From: Eubacterium sulci ATCC 35585
Lineage (GTDB): Bacteria; Bacillota; Clostridia; Peptostreptococcales; Anaerovoracaceae
Assembly: GCA_001189495.1 (NCBI GenBank)
Contig: CP012068.1
Location: 434,001 to 498,000 of the forward strand
DNA: 64,000 bases
Reading direction: 5' to 3'
Part shown: one piece after another, positions 8,506 to 16,740 of the stretch
Layout: each line of letters starts with the position of its first letter
Numbering within the stretch: the stretch's first letter is position 1
Notes under the pieces: generated by a model
Seen by the model: the letters and a program-made list of their open reading frames with translations, nothing else
What the model was told of the DNA's origin: nothing
The model's database searches: none
Program-made: the position numbers and the translations under genes

Positions 8506-9540
8506 TGTGATAAGACATATGTTACAGAAATAAATAAAAAAAGAGAGGAACTTTGGTACAATAGGTTTTACCACAAACTTTCAAGTACTAAAGGAGTCCT
8601 CTCATGAAAAGTATAACCGAAGAAATGCGTTTCCGCCAGCGTTTATGTGAATATGCAATTAAACATGGTGTAACACGTGCTGCAATGCGATATCATACTA
8701 ATAGACAGTTTGTCTATCGCCAGTTAGAAAAATACAATGGAGATGTCAGAAGCCTAGCGCTTAAATCAAGAAGACCCCATAATAGTCCTAACGCTCACAT
8801 AAAAGAAGAACTTGCCTTAATACGCAGAATGCTTAAACGTAATGGCGTATATGGATTGGCAGAGGTTTTTATCAGATGCAAAGAGAAAGGCTATACAAGA
8901 AGCTTTGCAAGCATGTGCCGGCAAATACGAAAAAAAGGGTATAGAAAGCCAATAATACATAAAAAGAGTTATTGTAAGTATGAGCACATGGAAGGTAAAT
9001 ATCCAGGTGATAAGGTACAAATAGATATAAAGTATGTGCCGGCTGAACGTATACGATTTCCAAGCTACGGAAATAGATACTATCAAATTACAGGAATAGA
9101 TGAATACAGCAGAAAAAGAGTACTAAAAATAGTAAAAGAGAAGAGTACATACGAAACCTGTAAGTATTTGCATGAATTAGAAAAAAGAATGGGCTTTCCT
9201 ATTCGAATGATTCAAGTTGATAATGGCAGTGAATTTGTAAATGATGGAGATAGGACAGAACGTGAGAGCGCATTTGAGAAGGCTGCAAAAGCATTGAATA
9301 TGGAGTTAAGAAGGATAAGACCATATTCACCTTGGCAAAACGGTAAAGTCGAAAGAAGCCATAGAGAGGATGGAAAGATTCTCTATGGAAGAAAAGTATT
9401 TACAAGTGAAAAAGACCTAAGAAAATAAGTGTCAAAGCATGAGGCTAGATATAATAAGACAGCAAAGACAGTTCTTGATTTCAAGAGCCCAAACGAAGTT
9501 GTATCGGAATACTTCTCAAAGTGTAACATATGTGTTGACA
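8506..9540 (+). mobile_element. IS481-like insertion sequence with inactivated transposase
   Basis: Imperfect terminal inverted repeats share the 12 bases ACATATGTTACA: the left end starts TGTGATAAG (8506) and the right end finishes GTGTTGACA (9540). Total length is about 1035 bp, enclosing one DDE transposase frame broken by a stop codon. No target-site duplication is visible. The 160 bases to its left (8342-8505) contain two small hairpins (GCACACAATGTGTGC and CACCCGCTATGTGGGTG) and no gene. Confidence 0.7.
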
Positions 9541-9545
9541 ACTAA
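8604..9545 (+). pseudogene. DDE transposase, IS481-like, interrupted by an in-frame stop
   Basis: Residues 1-274 give an N-terminal helix-turn-helix region and an integrase core: VQIDIKYV, IQVDNGSEFV and the SPWQNGKVERSHRED segment supply the catalytic Asp-Asp-Glu. At 9426-9428 a TAA interrupts the frame. Reading straight on in the same frame gives VSKHEARYNKTAKTVLDF and a natural end at 9543-9545. The stop is therefore a point mutation, most simply a CAA glutamine codon changed to TAA. The truncated product loses only about 38 residues beyond the catalytic Glu, so some activity cannot be excluded. Confidence 0.85.
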
Positions 9546-9576
9546 GAAACATGAGTCTAACAGCAATATTTTTTGT

Positions 9577-9605
9577 TTGCAATTAAAAATCCTTTGTGGT
9601 AGAAT
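9577..9605 (+). promoter_or_regulatory. Promoter of the hemoglobin-interacting protein gene
   Basis: TTGCAA (9577-9582), a 17-base spacer and TAGAAT (9600-9605). The start of transcription would be near 9612, about 65 bases before the ATG at 9677, which has only a distant GAGAGG as a ribosome site. Confidence 0.6.
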
Positions 9606-9620
9606 CAAGACACGATATAA

Positions 9621-9636
9621 GTTAGACATAACTAAC
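9621..9636. promoter_or_regulatory. GTTAG-N6-CTAAC operator, iron-box-like
   Basis: GTTAGACATAACTAAC lies just downstream of the predicted transcription start. The same arrangement, GTTAG, six bases, CTAAC, occurs twice at the DUF2325 promoter (51192 and 51219). The core TTAG-N6-CTAA is shared with the DtxR/IdeR consensus. Binding of an iron-responsive repressor is inferred. Confidence 0.5.
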
Positions 9637-9676
9637 CAACAGAAAACAAAGGATGAGAGGTCGTTAAAAAATCATT

Positions 9677-11326
9677 ATGAGGAAAACAGCAAAACAAAGC
9701 GGGCGCAGCCTGTTGGGGGCTTTTATCGCCGCGCTTATGATCGTTTCGCAACTTTGCTGCGGGATGACCGCTTTTGCCGACACCGCAAAAGAAGTGAAGG
9801 GTGTTTTGGTGAGCGAGTACAACAAGGGCAGCACGAAGGTGGAGCGCACGGGAGATTTCGCCGACTATCAGAACTGGTTCGACAACATCGTATCCGTAGA
9901 GGTCGACGGTGTCCCTTTTACAAAGGATTCCGATAAGCCGGGCGGCTACGAAAAAGAGGATTTCGGCATATATGAGCCGACTGTTGCGATCTATACGGAT
10001 TACGGTGCCGTTAAGAAATATGTAATAAAATCTAAGGGCTACAAAGATTTTGTTTGGCAGGGAGAGCAGAAGGATGAGGCAGGATCCACTCCTTCGGAAG
10101 AACCGTCGGGGCCGAGCAACATATTGAAGCCTTCGGCGATCAAACTCGATAAAGCGGATTCAAAATCGACACAGACATTCCTTACGGATCAGTCGAAGTC
10201 CAAAGAGTTCGAGGCGTGGCTCAAAAATATCGTATCGGTCACGATAAACGGGGAGAGCAGCAAATTTTCATATGACGATTTCAGCTATCTCGGACTCGAT
10301 CCTTACATCGATATACCGAGCGCATACGATCCGACGGCTAAATACGTAATAAAAGCAAAAGGTTATTTCGACTTCGTTTGGCAGGGCAAAGAGCTGCCGT
10401 CGAAAGATTACACGGATAGTGACAATCACAGCGACACGGGCGACAATCCCGGAGAAACTCCGGCGGTAAAAAAAGCGCTCGGAGACTTTCACACAGTGAC
10501 CGTGTCGAACGATAAAAATCCGTGCGTCCAGGTGTTCAAGGGCAAAGACTGGCAGCCGACCGAGAAGTGGATGGAAAGCGTGAAAGAAGTCTACGCCAAC
10601 GGTGAGAAAGTAAAGTTCGCTGTTAATTCGTTCTTCGACGATGACCTCGGACCTTTCGGCTTCCACTACATGGACATCATCACAGATAAGGACGAACTGC
10701 GCAATTTGATAATAAAATCGCCTAAGTACGAAGATTTTATCGAGCTCTTCGGCGAGGGTGCCGTGGGCGAAAAAAGCATCATCGCCGCTCCGGGTGCTTT
10801 CACGTCGCCGGAGTCGGTCAGAGCGGATTTTACGAAAGTTGATATTTCGATAAAAGGGACTGAAAAAGTTCTCGCGTACGATATTTTCCTCCGCGATCTT
10901 CAGGGGAACAAAGTAAAGCCGAACAAGCCGGTAAAAGTTTGCATACGTATACCGAAAGGTTCAGGCGCACCGGATCACGTTTACCACATCGTGAACGGCA
11001 AAAGGACCGAAGAGAAGTTCGCACTCGAGGAAGACGGCGGATATGTCGTGTTCGAGACCGCCGATTTTTCGGAGTGGGCGATAGTTTGGGGAGACCCGGC
11101 GGAAGAAGTCAATACGGGCGACAATCAGGCCACGGGTGACCAGACGAAGCCGGCCGACAACGCAGGAAAGTCTGCGAATAAGTCCGAAGTCGCGGTCGTA
11201 AAAAGCGGACCTTCTACAGGTGACGCGAACAGCATCGGTCTCTACTCGGTGCTCGCCGTTGCCGCCCTTGCAGGCATGTATGTGTTTTACGGCAAAAAAA
11301 GAGGCGGAAGGTCATATAAGAATTAA
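9677..11326 (+). CDS. Cell-wall-anchored hemoglobin-interacting (Shr-like HID) repeat protein
   Basis: 549 residues. A signal peptide (about residues 1-35, ending TAFADTAK) is followed by three repeats of about 85-95 residues that read as Shr-like hemoglobin-interacting domains (DUF1533): roughly 40-130, 150-237 and 262-352. They end in YVIKSKGYKDFVW, YVIKAKGYFDFVW and LIIKSPKYEDFIE. A further beta-rich domain covers about 375-475. The C-terminus has a sortase-like GPSTGD motif, a hydrophobic span and a KKRGGR tail. In Shr such domains bind host hemoglobin for heme uptake. GC content is clearly higher than in the surrounding genes and IS elements flank it, suggesting transfer. No NEAT domain is visible. 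Confidence 0.8.
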   Translation: MRKTAKQSGRSLLGAFIAALMIVSQLCCGMTAFADTAKEVKGVLVSEYNKGSTKVERTGDFADYQNWFDNIVSVEVDGVPFTKDSDKPGGYEKEDFGIYEPTVAIYTDYGAVKKYVIKSKGYKDFVWQGEQKDEAGSTPSEEPSGPSNILKPSAIKLDKADSKSTQTFLTDQSKSKEFEAWLKNIVSVTINGESSKFSYDDFSYLGLDPYIDIPSAYDPTAKYVIKAKGYFDFVWQGKELPSKDYTDSDNHSDTGDNPGETPAVKKALGDFHTVTVSNDKNPCVQVFKGKDWQPTEKWMESVKEVYANGEKVKFAVNSFFDDDLGPFGFHYMDIITDKDELRNLIIKSPKYEDFIELFGEGAVGEKSIIAAPGAFTSPESVRADFTKVDISIKGTEKVLAYDIFLRDLQGNKVKPNKPVKVCIRIPKGSGAPDHVYHIVNGKRTEEKFALEEDGGYVVFETADFSEWAIVWGDPAEEVNTGDNQATGDQTKPADNAGKSANKSEVAVVKSGPSTGDANSIGLYSVLAVAALAGMYVFYGKKRGGRSYKN

Positions 11327-11415
11327 GCGAATAAAATAAGACGATATGATCCTGTAAAAGATCGAATTTTACCGAAGTGAGGGTGTGGCGCGTAAGCCGA
11401 TCTGGCTTATAAAAT

Positions 11416-11446
11416 CGCACACTCATTTTGTGTGCGGCGTTTTTTT
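11416..11446 (+). terminator. Intrinsic terminator after the HID protein gene
   Basis: CGCACAC (11416-11422) pairs with GTGTGCG (11430-11436), followed shortly by a run of seven Ts. It belongs to the GC-rich cargo segment. Confidence 0.75.
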
Positions 11447-11539
11447 CGAACTTTTATCGGCGCACTCCAAATAAACGTTCGGAGAAACGCCCGAAATCGG
11501 CACCTTTTAGCCCCGAAACGACCGATAAAACGATTTTAC

Positions 11540-11929
11540 CGCTTTATAGGTAGTAGTTTAACTTTCTTCATACTGTATCTGAATGGGATTTGGAGTCCGA
11601 CACTTATAGGAATAGCAATAATGTTCGGTTTCGGCAACGCGTTTGATACCGTAGTTTCGGGTCTTGCATACAGATACTATCTAAAAAGAAATAAACTTAC
11701 AATCTTTAATCCGAATTAAAAATCACCTCTGAGACTGTTTGGATTTATTCAAATCAAATTGCTTGGAATAAAGCGATTATCTGAATCAATAGGAATTGTA
11801 TCTTCTGATTCGGATGAAGACTTTGAAGAGTATTTACTGAACCATGGGTCTAAGGAATGGGTTGAGTATTACCTGAAAGTAAAAGCCTATAAAGAGCGTG
11901 AATACAAAAAAGGGTGTATTGTAAACTGA
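11540..11929 (+). pseudogene. Two gene remnants between the cargo gene and the IS1249-like element
   Basis: From about 11548 to 11719 the frame reads as the C-terminal end of a polytopic membrane protein (LTFFILYLNGIWSPTLIGIAIMFGFGNAF...), ending in TAA; no start or ribosome site belongs to it. The same frame reopens and reads LFGFIQIKLLGIKRL...KEWVEYYLKVKAY to a TGA at 11927-11929, again without a start. Composition drops from GC-rich to AT-rich near 11545, which marks a junction. Neither fragment's parent family is recognised with confidence. An open frame can be drawn from 11432, but it runs through the terminator of the preceding gene. Confidence 0.45.
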
Positions 11930-11981
11930 TTTATACTCTAGATTACCGTTTCACTGCAATTAAAAGCACTTAGAATTTGGG

Positions 11982-12046
11982 CTATAGGACAAAAAGTGTT
12001 GATAAAAATCGCCATACACATTGATAATTCAATGTCTGTGGCGATT
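11982..12046 (+). repeat. IS end plus palindrome, copy 2
   Basis: Differs from 8277-8341 at one of 65 positions (a T for G in the hairpin loop). The palindrome just inside the left end could block transcription entering the element from outside, as reported for other insertion sequences. Confidence 0.75.
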
Positions 12047-12173
12047 CAATCTTTTTTGAAAGAAGATTAAGGGTGGACAAAAAGTGTTGATGAAAAGTTT
12101 CTAATCTATTCAAATTTCAACGTTAAAACGTGGTATATCTTCCTTAGAATTAATGTTCTTGGAGGAATATATT

Positions 12174-13295
12174 ATGAAGCAGGTTAATTGTCCCATTTGT
12201 GGATCTAAATGTGTCAAAAATGGCAAACTAAAATCGGGAAACCAAAGATGGCTATGTAAGTCTTGTAAGTTGGTATTTACGCCAAAGATAGATAATGATA
12301 CTAAACAGCTTCAGCAGTTCTTAAATTGGCTATTCAGTAAAGAAGTACAAAGTAATATGTCAGGTGGTGGAAGAACTTTTAGAAGAAAGACCTCCAAGTT
12401 TTGGGATATATGGGTTATGTCACCAAAGATAGAAGAACCAAAAGATGTGCTGTATTTAGATGGCATATATCTATCACGTAAATCGTGTATTTTGATATGC
12501 TGTGACAAAGATTATGTGTTAGGGTGGTATCTATGCAGGTATGAGCATTCAGGAGCCTGGGAGGCTCTAATGAGCCGTATAGCAGAACCTAAAGTGGTTG
12601 TATCAGATGGTGGAACGGGGTTTAGAAAAGCCCTTAAGAGAAAGTGGCCTAAGGCAAAGCATCAAAGATGTGTATTTCACGTGTTTTCACAGGTTAAAAG
12701 ATATACGACGAGTAGACCAAATACTTTAGCAGGTCTAGAGCTTTATGCATTGGCTAAGGATCTGTTTGATGTTAAAAGTGTTGAAGATTCAAAGATATGG
12801 GTTGATCGTTTTACAGCTTGGATTGTGAAGCATAAGCGTTTTTTAAGCGAAGTAACATATGATGAAAATGGCAAATCAAGACCTAAGCATGAAAGACTGA
12901 TAAAGGCTGAAAAATCAATAATAAGACTGCTTAATGATAATACTCTATTCACATATCTTGATAAAGAATTAAGAGCTGAGTTTAAGATACCATCGACAAA
13001 CAATCGAATAGAAGGTGGCGTAAATGCTTGTCTTAGGGAGATGCTACATAACCATAGAGGTTTGTCTGTTGAGATAAGAATTAAAGCGGTCTTTTGGTGG
13101 TGCTATATGCACTCACCAAAACCGCTTTCTGCTTCTGAGATATTAAAAACAATGCCTACAAACAAGAGCATAGATGATATTTACAAGAAGATGACTGCTA
13201 AGAAACAACTAGAAAATACTATCCCTATGTGGGGAGATGCAGTTGTATGGAGCGAGCTACATCATTCAAGTAACTATCCGGTTTATTGGGATTAG
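12174..13295 (+). CDS. IS1249/IS256-type transposase
   Basis: About 373 residues. The N-terminus has a zinc-ribbon (CPICGSKCVKNGK...WLCKSC) as in IS1249-group transposases. The catalytic region includes LYLDGIYL, VVVSDGGTGF and, near the C-terminus, STNNRIEGGVNACLREMLHNHRG, which would supply the DDE residues. I chose ATG 12174 because GGAGG lies eight bases before it; ATG 12153 is an alternative. The frame is intact and the terminal repeats are perfect, so the element may still be able to move. Confidence 0.85.
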   Translation: MKQVNCPICGSKCVKNGKLKSGNQRWLCKSCKLVFTPKIDNDTKQLQQFLNWLFSKEVQSNMSGGGRTFRRKTSKFWDIWVMSPKIEEPKDVLYLDGIYLSRKSCILICCDKDYVLGWYLCRYEHSGAWEALMSRIAEPKVVVSDGGTGFRKALKRKWPKAKHQRCVFHVFSQVKRYTTSRPNTLAGLELYALAKDLFDVKSVEDSKIWVDRFTAWIVKHKRFLSEVTYDENGKSRPKHERLIKAEKSIIRLLNDNTLFTYLDKELRAEFKIPSTNNRIEGGVNACLREMLHNHRGLSVEIRIKAVFWWCYMHSPKPLSASEILKTMPTNKSIDDIYKKMTAKKQLENTIPMWGDAVVWSELHHSSNYPVYWD

Positions 13296-13323
13296 TCATC
13301 AACACTTTTTGTCCTATAGCCCA

Positions 13324-13626
13324 GAATTTCATTTTCTGAAGTGCTTTTTAAGTGCTTGCTTTCTATTTTTCTTGTATTTAGATACTTTTAGTTACAATCT
13401 CAATAACTACTTAATTTAATGTACAGATAAGAAATCTAGGTATATTTTTTTCATTATCGTGTATGAACTTGATAGAACATAAAAATATCACTGAATGAAA
13501 ATCAAAAATATCACTGAATGGATTATTGAAGTGGTCAAATATCCCTATAGACTATCTGAATTGTATGGAAGAGAAAAATCGAGTGCTATAGGACAAAAAT
13601 CGTAAATAATATCAAATCATTATTAG
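13324..13626. other. AT-rich spacer with a degenerate IS end
   Basis: No gene is seen. The segment holds a direct repeat of AAAAATATCACTGAATG (near 13477 and 13502) and, at 13584-13601, GTGCTATAGGACAAAAAT, a degenerate copy of the IS1249-like terminal repeat. Bases 13321-13360 contain AAGTGCTTTTTAAGTGC, which mirrors AAAAGCACTT on the left side of the IS, so the inverted repeat partly extends beyond the perfect 25 bp. Confidence 0.5.
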
Positions 13627-14232
13627 TTACTTCTTTTGTAGATTAAGCTTATTGTACCAACGTTTCAACATGGATTCCAAACTGGTTTTCCCATTACTAT
13701 CTGTATAAATGAGAAATTTTTGTAGCAGTTTTGGGAATATATATTTGCCTGTTTCGGTCAGGTCTTTGTTTAGATATACCATTTGAAGGATACGGTTCTG
13801 CTGATCTAGAGGGTTCTTTACAAGTAGCTTTCTTTCGAAGCAGAACTGCAAGAACACAATGTTTTTGTCATAGAAATCCTCCACTACAGCTGCTCCAATG
13901 CTGGTATATGTAATGTCGTAAACCAATCGCTTATGGTCGAATTTCTCCGCATAGAGTAGTTTTAAAGCTGTTTTCCAGTGTTCCTCTGGTATTATCAACA
14001 TCTTATGTAAGGCTGTGCTTGAGTAGCCATGGTAGACAGGTTCTGGGTGTCCAAGCAAGTCATTCAAGCTGTCTGCATAGACAAAGCACAACTTGTCGTC
14101 AAACAATCCTCCGATAAAGTTACCGTTGCAGTACAGCATATAGTCCTTAGACTTAGCTGGAGAAAAAGAAAGACTATATTCTTGTAAATCTAGGTTTTTA
14201 TATAGTTTGTTTAAAAAATCTATTGATGTCAT
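13627..14232 (-). CDS. TfoX N-terminal-domain-like protein
   Basis: 201 residues from an ATG preceded by GGAGAAG at six bases; an in-frame TTG 15 bases upstream overlaps that ribosome site and is less likely. Residues ~20-100 resemble the TfoX N-terminal domain (YCNGNFIGGLFDDKLCFVYADS...LGHPEPVYHGYSSTALHKMLII). The C-terminal half (about 110-200) is not recognised. TfoX-like proteins act near competence regulation in proteobacteria, but in Firmicutes the role is unclear. The gene sits between two degenerate copies of the IS1249-like end (13584 and 14330), in opposite orientation to each other, so it may be IS cargo. Confidence 0.65.
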   Translation of the reverse strand: MTSIDFLNKLYKNLDLQEYSLSFSPAKSKDYMLYCNGNFIGGLFDDKLCFVYADSLNDLLGHPEPVYHGYSSTALHKMLIIPEEHWKTALKLLYAEKFDHKRLVYDITYTSIGAAVVEDFYDKNIVFLQFCFERKLLVKNPLDQQNRILQMVYLNKDLTETGKYIFPKLLQKFLIYTDSNGKTSLESMLKRWYNKLNLQKK

Positions 14233-14329
14233 ATATAACTTCTCCAATGCATATAAATCAAAAAATGAATAACACTTATTTATTTAATCAACTGTATTTT
14301 ATCACAGATACAAATTTCCTAAAAGTTTA

Positions 14330-14380
14330 GTTTTGTTCTATAGCCCTTAGTTTTAACCTTAATCAAACCTATAGCCCTAA
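14330..14380. repeat. Two further degenerate IS1249-like ends
   Basis: On the minus strand, GGGCTATAGAACAAAA is read from 14346 leftward and GGGCTATAGG from about 14379. Both resemble the terminal repeat GGGCTATAGGACAAAA of the element at 11979-13323. Together with the copy at 13584 they bracket the TfoX-like gene. Confidence 0.55.
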
Positions 14381-14392
14381 TCCAATCAGATT

Positions 14393-14421
14393 AAAAAATC
14401 CCTAGCCTCATGGCTAGGGAT
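14393..14421 (-). terminator. Terminator of the tRNA operon
   Basis: Read on the minus strand, TCCCTAGCC-ATGA-GGCTAGGGA forms a perfect stem followed by TTTTTT. It lies 11 bases beyond the last tRNA. Confidence 0.88.
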
Positions 14422-14431
14422 ATCTTTTGTG

Positions 14432-14507
<76 letters not shown>

Positions 14508-14534
14508 ATATTAAGTTTGTGATCTTACAGAAAG

Positions 14535-14623
14535 TGGTGCCGGTGACCGGGGTCGAACCGGTACGATCCGTGAGGATCACGGGATTTTAAGTCCCGGGCG
14601 TCTGCCAATTCCGCCACACCGGC
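14535..14623 (-). tRNA. tRNA-Leu (UAA)
   Basis: 89 nt including CCA. It has a long class II variable arm (GTGATCCTCACGGATC) and an anticodon loop CTTAAAA, giving anticodon UAA. The acceptor stem GCCGGTG/CACCGGC is perfect. Confidence 0.95.
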
Positions 14624-14631
14624 GAAAAAAA

Positions 14632-14706
14632 TGGCTCCGAGAGTGGGGCTCGAACCCACAGCCTACCGGTTAACAGCCGGTTGCTCCACCATTGAGCTAT
14701 CTCGGA
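14632..14706 (-). tRNA. tRNA-Asn (GUU)
   Basis: 75 nt including CCA, with acceptor stem TCCGAGA/TCTCGGA and anticodon loop CTGTTAA, giving GUU. It is the first gene after the strong promoter at 14739-14767. Confidence 0.95.
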
Positions 14707-14738
14707 ATACCTAACAAATTGCGTTAGCAACAATACAT

Positions 14739-14767
14739 ATTATAAGGGAAGTGTATATATTTGTCAA
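14739..14767 (-). promoter_or_regulatory. Consensus promoter of the tRNA operon
   Basis: On the minus strand TTGACA, a 17-base spacer and TATAAT are both exact matches to the sigma-A consensus, as expected for stable RNA genes. Confidence 0.9.
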
Positions 14768-14814
14768 CAAAAAAATGCACACGAATCCAATTCTGATAAT
14801 TTTATTTAGTAAGC

Positions 14815-14910
14815 ACTGTCATCTTTAAGCTCGGAAGAAAGGACTTCATGGACAAGCTTTCGCCAGAGATGAGGGCAGAATATGATCACGAGGCCTATGT
14901 AGTAAAATAA
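14815..14910 (+). pseudogene. Short C-terminal gene remnant
   Basis: A plus-strand frame with no start reads TVIFKLGRKDFMDKLSPEMR, then AEYDHEAYVVK and a TAA at 14908-14910, followed 11 bases later by a good terminator. This looks like the last ~31 residues of a lost gene that kept its terminator. The parent family is not recognised. The rest of 14707-15076 holds the tRNA promoter and the promoter region of the lipoprotein gene. Confidence 0.35.
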
Positions 14911-14921
14911 ATATTTATATC

Positions 14922-14961
14922 AAAGATAGAGCAGGGTGAGTGCCCTGTCTCTATCTTTTTT
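14922..14961 (+). terminator. Intrinsic terminator
   Basis: AAGATAGAGCAGGG and CCCTGTCTCTATCTT form a long near-perfect stem with a six-base loop, followed by a run of Ts. It follows the gene remnant ending at 14910. Confidence 0.88.
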
Positions 14962-15076
14962 GATGCATCAAAGCAAGGGCTTACTCAAACTCAAAGCTAT
15001 GAAGAATTTTAAAATATGGTATAATATTGGTATAAATCTATTGCGAAAATTAAGCTGAATTGGGACGGTAACATCT

Positions 15077-16189
15077 ATGAAAAAGTACGTCGTTTTGTTT
15101 ATTATAGGAATCGCGGTTCTCCTTTTGATGGGATGCTCTAATCCTAAGGAGGATAAGGCAAGAATTGATAAATATCTTGATAGAGTTTATGGGGAAAATG
15201 AATATACACTTGAGCAAAACCCAAAGCATAAGCGTTACTATATTGTAAGCCTTAAGAAATATCCGGGCCTGAAGTTTGATGTTACTGTTTCGCACCAGCC
15301 TCTTATGGACTCGTATGTATGGGATAATTTTGACGAGGTTTTTACCAAGCATGTAATAAAGACGTTCAAATCTTCAACGGATATGGGAAAGGATAAGATT
15401 GAGTTTTTGGACCCAGATCTCGCATATTCTGCTAAGGTCAAATCCATAGATGAACTGAAGGCTTCCTACGAAAGATTTTTAGCATTTATCGACATGGTTC
15501 GCGAGAAGTATACTGCTTTGATTGATGTAGAGTCCATGCCTTTGAGATTTGATATTAGGGGCATCAGATTCAAGGGTGATGTTAGCGATGAGAGCAAATA
15601 TGTAGATGTTGGAAGAGCAGAGCATGGCAAGGTTACAATGAAGAGCTTTGAAGAGCTATATGCAGAGCTTTCGCCACAGATTCAGACACATGCTGTAAAC
15701 CCAAATGGAGTGCTGATTCGTGCAAGTTCGGGACGTACATTTATGCTTGGAGGAGATACTTTTGAGGACTGTCTTTACAAGGCTATGGATGTAAATAATC
15801 CAAATGGGGAAGATTTAAGCAGCATAGTTTTGCAGCCAGGAGAAATCAGCGAAACATATACACTAGAAAAGAAAGACGATTATAGAAGTGCCAAAATAGA
15901 TATTCAGGTGAAGAATATGACAGACTCACCTTGCTCGCTCTACGATGCAACACTGTACAAAATGGTAATCTCAAACTCTGAAACTGTATTCATTAAAGAT
16001 AAATTGATAGAGCTATATTATGACGAGAACAATGAATGGGTTGATCTATATAAGGATCTGAATATATCAAAGCCAAAGACTGAGCAGGAGAGAACCGAAG
16101 GTGTCCCTTTCAAGAATATTAAGGTTCTATTCTTAGAGTCGCAAAGTTCAAAGGGCATAAGGACTGTCATCGTAACATTTAATCAGTAG
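15077..16189 (+). CDS. Lipoprotein of unknown function
   Basis: 370 residues with a lipoprotein signal peptide: basic MKKY, a hydrophobic core and a lipobox LLMGC with Cys20 as the lipidation site. The mature part is soluble and charged, would be anchored to the outer face of the membrane, and contains no domain I recognise. The two genes that follow encode membrane proteins and are closely spaced (36 and 2 bases), so the three are probably one operon acting at the cell surface. Confidence 0.75.
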   Translation: MKKYVVLFIIGIAVLLLMGCSNPKEDKARIDKYLDRVYGENEYTLEQNPKHKRYYIVSLKKYPGLKFDVTVSHQPLMDSYVWDNFDEVFTKHVIKTFKSSTDMGKDKIEFLDPDLAYSAKVKSIDELKASYERFLAFIDMVREKYTALIDVESMPLRFDIRGIRFKGDVSDESKYVDVGRAEHGKVTMKSFEELYAELSPQIQTHAVNPNGVLIRASSGRTFMLGGDTFEDCLYKAMDVNNPNGEDLSSIVLQPGEISETYTLEKKDDYRSAKIDIQVKNMTDSPCSLYDATLYKMVISNSETVFIKDKLIELYYDENNEWVDLYKDLNISKPKTEQERTEGVPFKNIKVLFLESQSSKGIRTVIVTFNQ

Positions 16190-16225
16190 TAAGCCATCAG
16201 AGACGGATTATTTAGTAGGAAAACT

Positions 16226-16738
16226 ATGGAAAAATACAAATTTACAGTAACAACATCAAAATCAGATATTATTATAGGATTAGCCTCTCCGGCACTTTTT
16301 ATGCTTCCTATACTAGGCATAAATCTTGCAATATTTTATCTTGGAGCAAAGGATTTTATCAAAGAAAATCAAGTAAGCCTATTTATAATAGTCGCAACCT
16401 GCTTAGCAGGAGCCTTTGCTCTAATCAAGAAAATACAGCAAAGCCTGATAAAGGATTACATAGTAGAAATTTACAGTGATAGAATAAGGGTTTGGCAGGG
16501 GAGCGAAGAACTTTTGTCTGGAAAAATCATAGATTGCAAGGCTAGTATCAAGATGGACGAAATGAATGCCAAATCAGTTAATCTAGATATATATACTGAT
16601 AGTGGAAATGTTAAATTTAGGGCTCGTGCTAAAGAGTTCAGGAAGATAACTGGAGTTAAAACCAGTAACCCTCTGGGAACAAGTGAGATGAGCGATATGG
16701 AGGAGATTTATTCTCTTGCGCAAAAGATAAGGATGTAG
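16226..16738 (+). CDS. Membrane protein with two N-terminal helices
   Basis: 170 residues. Two hydrophobic segments (about residues 16-38 and 50-67) are followed by a soluble C-terminal part of ~95 residues with alternating beta-strand character (DYIVEIYSDRIRVWQGSEELL...VNLDIYTDSGNVKFRAR), which could be a small PH-like domain. No family is recognised with certainty. Its stop is two bases before the next ATG. Confidence 0.65.
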   Translation: MEKYKFTVTTSKSDIIIGLASPALFMLPILGINLAIFYLGAKDFIKENQVSLFIIVATCLAGAFALIKKIQQSLIKDYIVEIYSDRIRVWQGSEELLSGKIIDCKASIKMDEMNAKSVNLDIYTDSGNVKFRARAKEFRKITGVKTSNPLGTSEMSDMEEIYSLAQKIRM

Positions 16739-16740
16739 AG

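Larger units (their letters stand above)
11979..13323 (+). mobile_element. IS1249-like insertion sequence (IS256 family)
   Basis: A 25-bp perfect terminal inverted repeat begins GGGCTATAGGACAAAAAGTG at 11979 and is mirrored at 13299-13323. Inside the left end lie a 38-base palindrome (12008-12045) and then a second, inner copy of the terminal sequence (12072-12093, GGACAAAAAGTGTTGATGA). That inner copy matches the right end further inward than the outer copy does. The true left end could therefore be either 11979 or about 12073. One complete transposase gene is inside. Similar or degenerate ends occur at 8277, 13584, 14330 and 14370. Confidence 0.75.

Noticed and set aside
9439-9936. 165-codon open frame
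   Set aside because: It spans the end of the transposase pseudogene, the promoter and the first part of the HID gene in another frame; no ribosome site and basic, repetitive residues.
10268-10666. 132-codon minus-strand frame inside the HID gene
   Set aside because: It is a shadow of the GC-rich plus-strand gene, with no start signals.
11432-11719. 95-codon open frame read as an intact gene
   Set aside because: Its first part runs through the terminator of the preceding gene and through a compositional junction; only the later part looks like protein, so it is listed as a remnant.
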